Position numbers and translations under genes: made by a program. Below are positions 1 to 10,180 of a stretch of DNA of 35,203 nucleotides, one piece after another. Position 1 is the first letter of the stretch, and each line of letters opens with the position of its first letter. The notes beneath the pieces were generated by a model, which saw only the letters and a program-made list of their open reading frames with translations, did not search any database and was not told the origin of the DNA. This stretch comes from Chloroflexota bacterium (GTDB lineage Bacteria; Chloroflexota; Anaerolineae; Aggregatilineales; Phototrophicaceae): assembly GCA_011523735.1 (NCBI GenBank), contig WTGB01000031.1, positions 1 to 35,203 on the forward strand. Reading direction: 5' to 3'.

Positions 1-54
1 TAGAGCGCCTGCTTCCCAAGCAGAAGGTCACGGGTTCGAGTCCCGTTACCCGCT
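1..54 (+). tRNA. tRNA-Gly (CCC), 3' part, cut by window start
   Basis: The window opens inside the D arm (TAGAGCG). An anticodon stem-loop follows with the 7-nt loop TTCCCAA, which puts CCC at the anticodon positions and so predicts glycine. The T arm is perfect: ACGGG, loop TTCGAGT, CCCGT (30-46). The acceptor 3' strand TACCCGC (47-53) and a discriminator T (54) follow, and CCA is not encoded. The 5' acceptor strand and part of the D arm lie outside the window. Glycine is assigned from the loop alone, which matches the usual bacterial tRNA-Gly(CCC) loop. Confidence 0.9.
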
Positions 55-64
55 ATTGGAAATT

Positions 65-91
65 GACCCGCTAAGCGGCGGGTCTTTTTTT
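65..91 (+). terminator. intrinsic terminator after the tRNA
   Basis: A 7-bp stem GACCCGC (65-71) pairs with GCGGGTC (78-84) across a short loop and runs straight into seven T residues (85-91). This is a textbook Rho-independent terminator for the tRNA transcript, and it separates the tRNA from rplY. Confidence 0.88.
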
Positions 92-206
92 GTGTCAAGC
101 ATTGACCAAAGCGCTAGGCGCAAATAGAATACTCAAATTACGAGCCCGGAACATGACATGCGCGGCGCTGTCCGCGGTGATGAGATGCAGCGAGGAGAAT
201 CGAATC

Positions 207-854
207 ATGGCAGAATTTCAGCTTCCGGCTGATCTACGTCAAACGCGTGGTCGCAGGAATCGGCAGTTGCGCCGAGACGGATACGTGCCCGGAGTCGTCT
301 ACGGTCCTTCGACAGACTCGATCAGCGTGCAGTTTCCTTATCGCGCTATAGAGATTACTTTGATGAACGCTGGCGGTACGAATCTTATCGATATCGTGGT
401 AAATGGCGATACCTATCCGTCGCTCGCCCGCGAAGTGCAGCGCGATGTGGTTCGCGGCGACATCTTGCACGTCGACTTTCTTGCGGTTGATCAATCACAG
501 CGCATCAGCGTTGAAGTTCCAATTGTCATGGAAGGCATCAGCCCGGTTGTCGCCGCGCGCGAAGGTATTTTGATCACTGGCAGGAGTTCCTTGACGCTTG
601 AAGTGTTTCCCAGCGACATTCGCGACCGAATTGTCATTGATCTGTCTACATTGACGGAGATGGGGGCGGAGGTTCTCGTTCGTGATCTGACATTTGGTGA
701 AAATGTTACTGTGCACAACGACCCCAATGAAATGCTCGCCAAAATCGTTCAGCCAGCTGCTGCCCGCGCCGATGCCGACCTTGATGAGGATCTGGACGAA
801 GCGGAAGACGCCGAAGCTGATGAAGAATCGGCCGAAGAAACTGACACCGAATGA
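207..854 (+). CDS. rplY: 50S ribosomal protein bL25 (long, CTC/TL5 type)
   Basis: This 215-residue protein is the 5S-rRNA-binding protein of the large ribosomal subunit. The N-terminal ~95 residues form the L25 rRNA-binding domain (RQTRGRRNRQLRRDGYVPGVVYG is its hallmark region, near residues 11-33). Residues ~100-190 form the TL5/CTC C-terminal beta domain. The last ~30 residues are an almost purely acidic Asp/Glu tail, common in long L25 proteins. The ATG at 207 is chosen because AGGAG (193-197) sits 9 nt upstream and the family homology begins there; the open frame runs further upstream to 90, but that part looks non-coding. It is a single gene, flanked by terminators on both sides. Confidence 0.95.
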   Translation: MAEFQLPADLRQTRGRRNRQLRRDGYVPGVVYGPSTDSISVQFPYRAIEITLMNAGGTNLIDIVVNGDTYPSLAREVQRDVVRGDILHVDFLAVDQSQRISVEVPIVMEGISPVVAAREGILITGRSSLTLEVFPSDIRDRIVIDLSTLTEMGAEVLVRDLTFGENVTVHNDPNEMLAKIVQPAAARADADLDEDLDEAEDAEADEESAEETDTE

Positions 855-888
855 CCTTGACCCGCATTTCAGCATTGACGCAAAACTG

Positions 889-925
889 GAGACTCTGCCA
901 CTAACAGCAGAGTCTCTTTCTTTTA
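889..925 (+). terminator. intrinsic terminator of rplY, possibly bidirectional
   Basis: A perfect 10-bp stem, GAGACTCTGC (889-898) with GCAGAGTCTC (907-916), encloses an 8-nt loop and is followed by TTTCTTTT. It lies 35 nt after the rplY stop and between the convergent ends of rplY and gyrA. On the minus strand the stem is followed by CCAGTTTTG, so weaker termination of gyrA is also possible. Confidence 0.88.
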
Positions 926-949
926 TCTTCGGTATCTGTGCTGCCGCTG

Positions 950-3538
<2,589 letters not shown>

Positions 3539-3750
3539 TATTGGCTTCCAATAGATTTGCCGATTGGCTGAGAATTCTTTTCATTCTCGGTGTTTTGGCA
3601 CCGCGGCAGCAATTGCAGATGGAACTAATGCCGGTCCTGCCATCCCGATGCTAGTCGTTTCCGTCGCTGGGCCACTATCCGTCAAGCCGTCCAGAACCCG
3701 TTGAAAGTGCGCTGACTTGCGCTGTTGCGCCCTCGCGATTATCTGTAAAG

Positions 3751-3759
3751 ATTATAGCA
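3751..3759 (-). promoter_or_regulatory. extended -10 promoter, probably for gyrA
   Basis: On the minus strand the sequence reads TGCTATAAT, a perfect TATAAT -10 (3751-3756) with the extended TGn element. No good -35 box is seen 16-18 bp upstream, as is usual for extended -10 promoters. Transcription from here would give gyrA a leader of roughly 205 nt. Confidence 0.55.
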
Positions 3760-3954
3760 TGGCAACGTGGTTTCCGCTATCTCGTTAGACAGCTCCTGCG
3801 GGGGGAAGCAGTTGAGAAATAGGCTATTGCACGGCGCTGTGTGGTCCGTCAACGCGGTCAAAAGATTACAGGTCCGCGCCAAGCGTTTCGGGCACAGAGT
3901 TCGACCATGTTTGCTAATCTGTCGAATATCGAGATAGAAATTATTCAAATTTGC

Positions 3955-3983
3955 TTGCCCTACGATTTCCATAAGGATATAAT
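3955..3983 (+). promoter_or_regulatory. sigma70-type promoter for the small membrane protein gene
   Basis: A -35 box TTGCCC (3955-3960, 4/6 match) is separated by 17 bp from a perfect -10 TATAAT (3978-3983). It would give a leader of about 98 nt before the ATG at 4088. A second TTGACA at 3992-3997 lacks a matching -10. Confidence 0.6.
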
Positions 3984-4087
3984 GTAAACAATTGACATGG
4001 GCGTAGCTTGTGAGAAATGCCTAAAAGCCCTTGTCATTACATCGTAGTGTCGCAATTGAACGTTCATAGTTTTTGGGAGGAACTGTT

Positions 4088-4513
4088 ATGAATAGCGACG
4101 ATATGAGGAGAGGTATAGTTCCCGGTGTCATTGCCGGCTACATTTTCCTCGCCTACGCAGGTCCGGGTATGCAAGACATGGTCGGCGGCATGATCAGCGC
4201 TGATTCCTTTGTCGGCTTTATCTTGCATATTATTATTAGTATTGTTATTGGCGCCCTCTATACCGGTGTGTTCATGCAATACGTGAACTTGGGCAACCCG
4301 CTGGTGAATATAGTAGTTGGCGGTTTGATCTATGGCTTGATCTGGTGGATCATTGGCGGAAACATCATCATGCCGGTTGTCGCTGGCGGCGATGTCTTGC
4401 AGCTATCGATCGGTCCCAGTTTCTACGGGCATATCATATTTGGCCATGTACTCGCTTTCGTCGTAGTCCTACGCGATGCCGCCATGGGCATGGGCGGAGG
4501 CGACGACGGCTAA
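4088..4513 (+). CDS. small integral membrane protein, function unknown
   Basis: The 141-residue product is strongly hydrophobic, with about four membrane segments: residues ~10-25 (GVIAGYIFLAYAG), ~40-63 (VGFILHIIISIVIGALYTGVF), ~75-100 (IVVGGLIYGLIWWIIGGNIIM) and ~115-130 (YGHIIFGHVLAFVVV). The GLIYGLIWWIIGG and GHIIFGHVLA pattern resembles small bacterial membrane proteins annotated as YagU/DUF-type of unknown role, but I cannot place it firmly. The C-terminus is Gly/Asp-rich (GMGGGDDG). The start at 4088 is chosen because GGGAGG (4075-4080) lies 7 nt upstream. It is monocistronic, with its own promoter and terminator. Confidence 0.8.
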   Translation: MNSDDMRRGIVPGVIAGYIFLAYAGPGMQDMVGGMISADSFVGFILHIIISIVIGALYTGVFMQYVNLGNPLVNIVVGGLIYGLIWWIIGGNIIMPVVAGGDVLQLSIGPSFYGHIIFGHVLAFVVVLRDAAMGMGGGDDG

Positions 4514-4552
4514 AGCCCCCAGCACAACAAATTAACTGCAATATAGATAGTT

Positions 4553-4590
4553 CGGGTCAGTGAATTTCTTTCGCTGACCCGTTTTCTATT
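4553..4590 (+). terminator. intrinsic terminator of the small membrane protein gene
   Basis: CGGGTCAGTGA (4553-4563) pairs with TCGCTGACCCG (4571-4581) over a 7-nt loop, with one G-T wobble, and is followed by TTTTCTATTT. It sits 40 nt after the stop codon and just before the converging gene that ends at 4599. Confidence 0.85.
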
Positions 4591-4598
4591 TGTGGCGT

Positions 4599-5969
4599 TT
4601 AGCTTGCCCGCTTCCACACTTGGTTCACTAGATTAAACAAAACGATTTCGACGGCAGTTGCGTCGTCGCTTTTGAATTCCGCAGTTATCCGCAGTTGCGG
4701 CAGGCCTTCTTCAGTAGTCCAGATCAACTGATCGACCACTCTTCGCAACCGGGACGGTGCATTCTGATTGAAACGTTGGTATGCGGCGATACGAATACTT
4801 TCGTCAGACGTATCGTAAAGCGACAGCCAGGCGTTTTCCGCGCGCGCCGCAATCAGCTCGGCTTCGGTTTGTAAGCGCCAGGAGATAAAGTCGCGCCAAT
4901 CCAATTCGGCTAACTCAATCGCGCCGGGAATGACCTGCTGGATCCTCGACATATCGTCAGTGGAGTCGAGAACGGAAAGTAACTGCGCGACTTTCTGCGC
5001 GCCATAGTTTTCCGCCAAGGACTGCATGAGGCTCGGACTTGGTCCCACGCTGACCAACCACTCGCTCAGCCAGTTGACCGCGTTCTTCAAGAGGAAGAAA
5101 GCATCGTGCGGGTAAGTGGCGGTCTGGAGACCGGAATGCTCTTCGACGAAGCGCTTGGCCAGCAGCTTGCTGACCTGAAAACGGTATGCGCCGTCAAAGG
5201 GCAGGTCGGCGCGCGCAATGTCGACATAAGGCGATCGCAAGCGGAGATGCAGATTCTGCTCATCCGCCCATGCCACCGCTTCCGGCGCGCTCGGCGCGAT
5301 ATCCACCTGTATGATCGGCAAGGCGCTACAGTTCAGCAACTTGCAACCGCGCAGCCGCCAGTCCGCCAATACATCGCCGAGTTGTCCCGCAAACTGCTCA
5401 TCCGCTTCGCGATAGTTGACGCGAAGGCCTGCGCCTGCAAACTGCCGCTCCTCTCCCCAGAACGAAAAGTCGGGCGGGGCATGCAACCAGCCGTCCTCAT
5501 TGCGCTGATAAAACCAAAGCCGGACATACGGTGATCCTTTGATGTTTTCTTGTACAAGCACTCGTGCCCGCTCGCCATCAATATTTACCGCAACGATGCT
5601 GCCCGTGAGTTCAATCGCTCCCTCGGATTTTAGCGCTTCATAATGCTGAAACAGCGCGATCTGACTATTGCGCCATTCATCGCTCGCTGCGCTCTGAAGC
5701 TTGAGCCAGGTGCTCATGTCTCCGATGCGGAGCGCCGCAACCTCGGCTTTAACCGTATCCTGCAGTAACTGGGCGAACTGGTTCCGCACATCAATCAGGC
5801 GCTGTCTGATCCCAATTCCGCCCATGCCAATCGCCGCAAGCAGCAAGGCAATGAGCAGCACGAGCCGTATCACATTGCGCCGGCGCCGGAGTTTTAATTG
5901 AGGATCTTCGCCGTCGAATTCATCAACCTGTTCTGATTCGATATTCCATTCGAATCTGATTCTGCTCAT
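4599..5969 (-). CDS. membrane-anchored protein of unknown function, coupled to birA
   Basis: This 456-residue protein has an acidic then Lys/Arg-rich cytoplasmic N-terminus (LKLRRRR at ~26-32), one membrane segment (~34-54, VIRLVLLIALLLAAIGMGG) and a long extracytoplasmic part with no further membrane helices. I do not recognise a named family. A region near residues 75-165 has the look of an NTF2-like/SnoaL-type fold, and the Leu/Ala-rich helical part (~265-430) recalls the helical half of peptidase-MA-like domains, but no HExxH zinc motif is present, so peptidase activity is not supported. The start codon overlaps the birA stop by 4 nt (ATGA), so translation is probably coupled. The gene ends close to the terminator hairpin at 4553-4581. 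Confidence 0.8.
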   Translation of the reverse strand: MSRIRFEWNIESEQVDEFDGEDPQLKLRRRRNVIRLVLLIALLLAAIGMGGIGIRQRLIDVRNQFAQLLQDTVKAEVAALRIGDMSTWLKLQSAASDEWRNSQIALFQHYEALKSEGAIELTGSIVAVNIDGERARVLVQENIKGSPYVRLWFYQRNEDGWLHAPPDFSFWGEERQFAGAGLRVNYREADEQFAGQLGDVLADWRLRGCKLLNCSALPIIQVDIAPSAPEAVAWADEQNLHLRLRSPYVDIARADLPFDGAYRFQVSKLLAKRFVEEHSGLQTATYPHDAFFLLKNAVNWLSEWLVSVGPSPSLMQSLAENYGAQKVAQLLSVLDSTDDMSRIQQVIPGAIELAELDWRDFISWRLQTEAELIAARAENAWLSLYDTSDESIRIAAYQRFNQNAPSRLRRVVDQLIWTTEEGLPQLRITAEFKSDDATAVEIVLFNLVNQVWKRAS

Positions 5970-6721
5970 TTGACGCTCCCGGGACCATCGGCTACGGAGA
6001 TATCGCCCGCGTATACCTGACGGACTTCGCCTGCGTCACATTTGACTAGCAAGGCCCCCGCTGGCGTCACGTCAAGCGCGACGCCGCTAACGCCCTCCGC
6101 AGTGACGCGTTTGCCCAGCATATTCAGGCGCTTTTTCCACGCGCGAAAGACTTCGTCGGGCTTCATCCGATACCAGTAGTCGATGCGCTGAAGCAGGTTG
6201 CGAAGGAGTTCTGCGCGGTCAAGTCTCGCTTGGGTCACGTCTTCCAGGCTGATCGCCAGGTCTTGCAGTTTCGTGCCCAGAAAATCAACCCTGACGTTTA
6301 GGCCAATGCCCAGCACGACACCGACCAACCGGTCATTTTCCCAGACATTTTCCACCAGAATGCCGCTGACTTTCTTGCCGTTGACCTGCACGTCATTGGG
6401 CCATTTTATGCCTGCATCGTCGCAGCCAACTTGCCTGGCAAGATCATAGACGCTTAGAGCGCCGACCATGTTAACCAGCGCCAAATTAGCCTCGTCCGGC
6501 TTGAGAATTAAGGAGAGCGCCAGCGCTGCGCCCGGCGGACTATGCCAAACACGATCCCGCCTCCCGCGCCCTCGGACTTGCTCATCGGCGATAACCAGGA
6601 CACCATCCGGGGCGCCCTCCAGCAGCCAGGTTTTGGCGAGGTTATTTGTACTGTCTACGCTTTGATAGTAGCGAAAACGCCGAGCCAATTTCCGCTTTAG
6701 AATGTCCTGTGTCAAGCTCAC
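5966..6721 (-). CDS. birA: biotin--[acetyl-CoA-carboxylase] ligase, monofunctional
   Basis: This 251-residue enzyme activates biotin to biotinyl-AMP and transfers it to the carrier lysine of biotin carboxylases. The catalytic core is present: STNN (24-27), the adenylate loop GRGRRDRVW (51-59), KWPND (106-110), KVSGILVE (117-124) and GIGLNV (138-143). A C-terminal SH3-like domain (~205-245) follows. The N-terminal DNA-binding HTH of E. coli BirA is absent, so this is a ligase without repressor function. The loop has Asp56 where the usual motif GRGRRGR has Gly. The start is GTG at 6721. The promoter candidate is at 6747-6755. It overlaps the downstream unknown gene by 4 nt. Confidence 0.93.
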   Translation of the reverse strand: MSLTQDILKRKLARRFRYYQSVDSTNNLAKTWLLEGAPDGVLVIADEQVRGRGRRDRVWHSPPGAALALSLILKPDEANLALVNMVGALSVYDLARQVGCDDAGIKWPNDVQVNGKKVSGILVENVWENDRLVGVVLGIGLNVRVDFLGTKLQDLAISLEDVTQARLDRAELLRNLLQRIDYWYRMKPDEVFRAWKKRLNMLGKRVTAEGVSGVALDVTPAGALLVKCDAGEVRQVYAGDISVADGPGSVK

Positions 6722-6746
6722 TTTTTGTCACCGCCTCATTCTGTGC

Positions 6747-6755
6747 ATTGTATCA
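6747..6755 (-). promoter_or_regulatory. candidate extended -10 promoter for birA
   Basis: The minus strand reads TGATACAAT: a TACAAT -10 (6747-6752) preceded by TGn. No clear -35 box is seen. The leader to the GTG at 6721 would be only about 20 nt. On the other strand TTGTAT (6748-6753) and TAGAAT (6772-6777) with 18-bp spacing form a weak candidate promoter for the HIT gene. Confidence 0.4.
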
Positions 6756-6819
6756 GACTCCCCAGCGCCGCTAGAATGAATCTGTTGATCAAAGGCCTAA
6801 GAAGGACCACCGGCTCAAA

Positions 6820-7335
6820 GTGAATCACTTGTGGACGCCTTGGCGAATGGAATATATAAGCGACAAACGCACGGGCGAATACCTCGATTCTTGTATATTC
6901 TGCAAGATTTGTTCGCAGCCTGCGGACGATGACAGCGCCAGTGTGATCGCGCGTTCGTCGCATACCTTCGCTCTGCTTAACCGGTATCCATACACCTACG
7001 GACACGCCATGATCGTTCCACACGAACACGTGTCGTCGCCGGAAGACTTGCCTGTGGCGGCGCTAACTGATTTGGCGGTGATGACCAATCGCGTCATGGC
7101 TGTTCTGCGTACAATAGCCAATCCGCCGGCATTTAACATCGGCGCAAATATTGGCGCGGCCGCTGGCGCAGGAATCGCCTCTCACTATCATTTCCATGTC
7201 GTACCCCGTTGGCCCGGCGATGCCAATTTCATGGTGACCGTCGGCGGTACGCAAACCGTTCCGGATTCGCTTGCCAATATCCACCAACGGATGCAAGCTA
7301 GTTGGAAAGAACTCTTTGACTCGCCGGCGGATTAG
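6820..7335 (+). CDS. HIT-family nucleotide-binding protein (Ap4A phosphorylase/hydrolase-like)
   Basis: This 171-residue protein carries the histidine triad HYHFHVV (His122, 124, 126), which provides the nucleophile for cleaving or phosphorolysing nucleoside phosphates. The N-terminal motif LWTPWRMEYI and the CIFC pair (Cys25/Cys28, probable zinc ligands with His68) are typical of the bacterial branch that includes actinobacterial Ap4A phosphorylase. The substrate, probably dinucleoside polyphosphates, is inferred from that relationship. The GTG at 6820 is chosen because later starts would remove the conserved LWTPWR motif; AAGGA lies rather far upstream (about 14 nt). The gene is divergent from birA. 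Confidence 0.88.
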   Translation: MNHLWTPWRMEYISDKRTGEYLDSCIFCKICSQPADDDSASVIARSSHTFALLNRYPYTYGHAMIVPHEHVSSPEDLPVAALTDLAVMTNRVMAVLRTIANPPAFNIGANIGAAAGAGIASHYHFHVVPRWPGDANFMVTVGGTQTVPDSLANIHQRMQASWKELFDSPAD

Positions 7336-7468
7336 TTAATGGAACAGTTCATCGTATTTGCAGTGGGTGTTTCGCGGTCAATATCGGGTTAGCGCGGGGC
7401 ATTCGAATGGAGAACCATGCCTGCGCGACGGCGCAACGGCTGATTATGCGTATTGGCTGAGTACTCTT

Positions 7469-10093
7469 TCACGCGTCCTCCGCTATATTGGCGGGTTCAG
7501 GCGCCGATTCCCCTAGTTCATTATCATTCGCCGGCGCGTCATCGGCGCTTTCAGCGGTCGGAAGGGGTGTTGGCGTCAATTCGATCACCTCGCGGGCGAT
7601 GTCCCAAGGGATCGAGAAGGAATCAAAATAGACTTCCACCTCTTCCGCCTCGACGAATTCTTCGGGGTCTGCGCTGATTTCAGTCTCTAAATCTTGCCCC
7701 GCGTCAATGCCGGGCTCGGTATGTTCCCCCTGCCCGATCTCCTCGGCTGTCAATGTCCTCGCATATTCCGCTTTTGGATATGTCAAGCCATCGTTTATGT
7801 ACAACCCGACGATTACCTGGCGCTCGAGCATGTTGAAATCGGGCGAGAAACGATGGTAGGTCATGTAGGATTCTCCCCAGCGCCAATACTTGGTCGGCAA
7901 TCGCGGCGACGCATCTGCCTGCCTCAGGATAGCCCCGCCCTCGTCTAACATGTGAGCGAAGACAGTGTAGTTTTCTGTTGGCGCGGTCTCCGTCTTCCAA
8001 TGCAGGATGATCTCGTTGAATTCGAGATCGAGTTGAAAGGACTCCAGAATGATCGCGTCGTCAAATTTGGGCTGCATATCTGTCGGGATTTCGTTGAAAT
8101 CAGACGCGGCCGACTGGAAGCGAAGGGTGACAAGCGCGCCGATGTCCAGCAATACGGGCTCAATGACCTCGCCCTCGGCATTTGTCGGGACGGTCTTGAC
8201 TTCGTTCTGGATGTCTTCCCATTCGATCTGCAGGTCAAATGGGTAGCGGCCGTACGCCGATTGATGAATGTTGATAAGGTATTCGTCCGGGTAGATAGCG
8301 CCGGGTTGCCAGCGTGTCGTGCGCAGGCTGCCCGCGCCTGGGTAGGTCGTATAGCGGCCGATCTCCTGCTGATTGTCGTCGACTAGGGTCAGAAGAATGC
8401 TCTTGTCGGCAGTTGATTGTTCCAATACCTGCCAATAGAGTTTCAGGCGAACGCGATCGCCCGTGGAGTATCGTCGGTCAATCCGCTCGTAGGCGACCAA
8501 GGCGACATCGCCAAACTCCGCATATACTTCTTGCGCCTTTTCCGGCACTTCTGAGACCGGTTGCGGGGCGCTATATTGACTCGCGATGACAGTCAATGGC
8601 GCAAATAGCGCGACAATGGCAAGTATTCTAAGCTGCCAGAGCATTGTATCGTGAAGCAATTCTTTCGGGACCGCGTCGCCGGCGCGTACAAATTCCAGGT
8701 TTGGCGGACGAAGCGAGAACACGATCCACCACACAATTTCAACCAATCCGACCGCCAGCAACGGACTGGTGACAGCGATCAAAGGGAAAACAATTCGCCC
8801 CTCAGCCGCGCGGGTCATTGTGCTCCAGAAGATGATGCCCAACCATGTGAGAACGGCGGCGCTCAACAATGTAAGCAGATGCGCAAGCTCATAACGCGCA
8901 TAAGCGAAATCGCTTATGGCCAGCAATTGCAGAATCAGAAAGACCAGGCCGATGACACTCAAAAACGTCATCAAATCCAGCAGCACATAGAATATGCTCG
9001 TCAACTGAATATTGAGCGCGCCAAACAGGCCCCAATACGACATGCGGAAATGCTGAAATTCGGCGAAGAGATCAACCACGTTAAATGTGAGGCCGCGCGG
9101 TCCGGCGATATTCGACATCATAATGATGCCGAATGGTTCACCATATAGCTGGAGATTTCGTAAATACCACCAGCCAGCGATCAGCAGCCATGACAATGCG
9201 AGAACATAAAGGAAGACCAACATGCCGCGCCGGTCGCTTGTTTTCCGCTGTACGAACAAGGTCCCGCCTAGCAATACAGGCAGCAGGATCAGCGATGTAA
9301 GTTTGGTCAGGCTTGTCAGCGCGAACAGCAAAGCAATCGCCACCGTGTAACGTAGCTTGAATCCGTCGCGCAAAGTACGCAAGAGCAGCAGAATCAATGC
9401 CCCGTTCAGCGCCATCGCCAGCGTGTCATTGTTGACCGATGCGCTGACGAAGATGAACATCGGATTCAGGCCAGTGATCGCCGCGGCAACGAAGGCGACC
9501 GTCGGCCGCTGTGGCGCTACTAATTCGCCGATTTTGAATACGAATACAATCGTGGTTGCTCCAAGCGCCAGACCGACTGCTCGCAGGACCAGAACAGCCA
9601 GACCAGCGCCCCGAATCATTGATTGTGACTCATCGTGAATGGTGAGGTTCTTGTTGCCAAAAGAATCAGGCTGGTCTGAGGTCACATGGGGATTAAGCAG
9701 GCGATAGCTTTCCGCGTCTTCAATGCTCAATGGCGATGTCAGCAGTGCCATGAGCGCGTAATACAGCGGTGGCTGGCTGCCGTGTTGCTGGTAAAGTGTA
9801 TCCGCGCCATTGAATATCTGGACTGGCAGGCTCCCGGTTTCCCGAACGTGCTGAATGTAACCAAAGTGCCAAATCTCATCATTGGCTTCAAATACTGGAG
9901 TTGACGGCAAGTACACTGCGCCGAATACCATATAGAAAAGAAGGATCCATTGTAGCGGGCTAAGCGGGATGTCAAGCGAATCCACCCAGCGCCATGCTTG
10001 CAAAAACAGCGCAAAAAGGCGGCTAATGATTAGCAGCAGCCGGGACTTCAACTCCAAGACGAGTCGATAGACCTGTGCTATCTTTCCGCGCAT
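7469..10093 (-). CDS. polytopic GT-C glycosyltransferase-like membrane protein with extracytoplasmic tail
   Basis: The 874-residue protein has about 10-11 membrane segments in the first ~510 residues. The first external loop holds FEANDEIWHFGY (69-79), a Asp-Glu pair followed by His as in GT39/PMT-type lipid-linked sugar transferases. The remaining ~360 residues are soluble and contain two related beta-sandwich-like repeats (~530-640 and ~685-790) with the pattern of a Leu-x-Trp strand, a D..G turn and a final G-x-Y strand. The last ~90 residues are very acidic and Pro/Ala-rich. It probably transfers a sugar from a polyprenyl-phosphate donor outside the membrane; donor and acceptor are unknown. 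It is unlinked to a visible sugar-synthesis operon. Confidence 0.75.
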   Translation of the reverse strand: MRGKIAQVYRLVLELKSRLLLIISRLFALFLQAWRWVDSLDIPLSPLQWILLFYMVFGAVYLPSTPVFEANDEIWHFGYIQHVRETGSLPVQIFNGADTLYQQHGSQPPLYYALMALLTSPLSIEDAESYRLLNPHVTSDQPDSFGNKNLTIHDESQSMIRGAGLAVLVLRAVGLALGATTIVFVFKIGELVAPQRPTVAFVAAAITGLNPMFIFVSASVNNDTLAMALNGALILLLLRTLRDGFKLRYTVAIALLFALTSLTKLTSLILLPVLLGGTLFVQRKTSDRRGMLVFLYVLALSWLLIAGWWYLRNLQLYGEPFGIIMMSNIAGPRGLTFNVVDLFAEFQHFRMSYWGLFGALNIQLTSIFYVLLDLMTFLSVIGLVFLILQLLAISDFAYARYELAHLLTLLSAAVLTWLGIIFWSTMTRAAEGRIVFPLIAVTSPLLAVGLVEIVWWIVFSLRPPNLEFVRAGDAVPKELLHDTMLWQLRILAIVALFAPLTVIASQYSAPQPVSEVPEKAQEVYAEFGDVALVAYERIDRRYSTGDRVRLKLYWQVLEQSTADKSILLTLVDDNQQEIGRYTTYPGAGSLRTTRWQPGAIYPDEYLINIHQSAYGRYPFDLQIEWEDIQNEVKTVPTNAEGEVIEPVLLDIGALVTLRFQSAASDFNEIPTDMQPKFDDAIILESFQLDLEFNEIILHWKTETAPTENYTVFAHMLDEGGAILRQADASPRLPTKYWRWGESYMTYHRFSPDFNMLERQVIVGLYINDGLTYPKAEYARTLTAEEIGQGEHTEPGIDAGQDLETEISADPEEFVEAEEVEVYFDSFSIPWDIAREVIELTPTPLPTAESADDAPANDNELGESAPEPANIAEDA

Positions 10094-10180
10094 GACTCGG
10101 ATATCTCCAAAGTGTCGGTCGGCAGGACGATTGGTCCCGCAGACAAAGAAAGTATAATGTCAGGCGATTACATACTTATC

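Larger units (their letters stand above)
3539..4087. other. 549-bp divergent intergenic region upstream of gyrA
   Basis: No convincing gene is seen. It holds two back-to-back promoter candidates: one leftward for gyrA (3751-3759) and one rightward for the small membrane protein gene (3955-3983). The gyrA leader contains a small hairpin, GAGAAT (3570-3575) with ATTCTC (3583-3588). A 77-codon leftward frame at 3739-3972 has no ribosome binding site or recognisable product and covers the promoters, so it is not called. Confidence 0.6.

Noticed and set aside
90..206. Upstream extension of rplY
   Set aside because: It begins in the T tract of the tRNA terminator, and the ATG at 207 has a good ribosome binding site and matches the start of the family.
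3739..3972. Leftward 77-codon frame between gyrA and the small membrane protein gene
   Set aside because: It has no ribosome binding site or recognisable domain, and it overlaps two better-supported promoters.
7336..7468. Terminator or small gene between the HIT gene and the converging glycosyltransferase gene
   Set aside because: I could not find a stable stem followed by T residues, nor a frame with a ribosome binding site.
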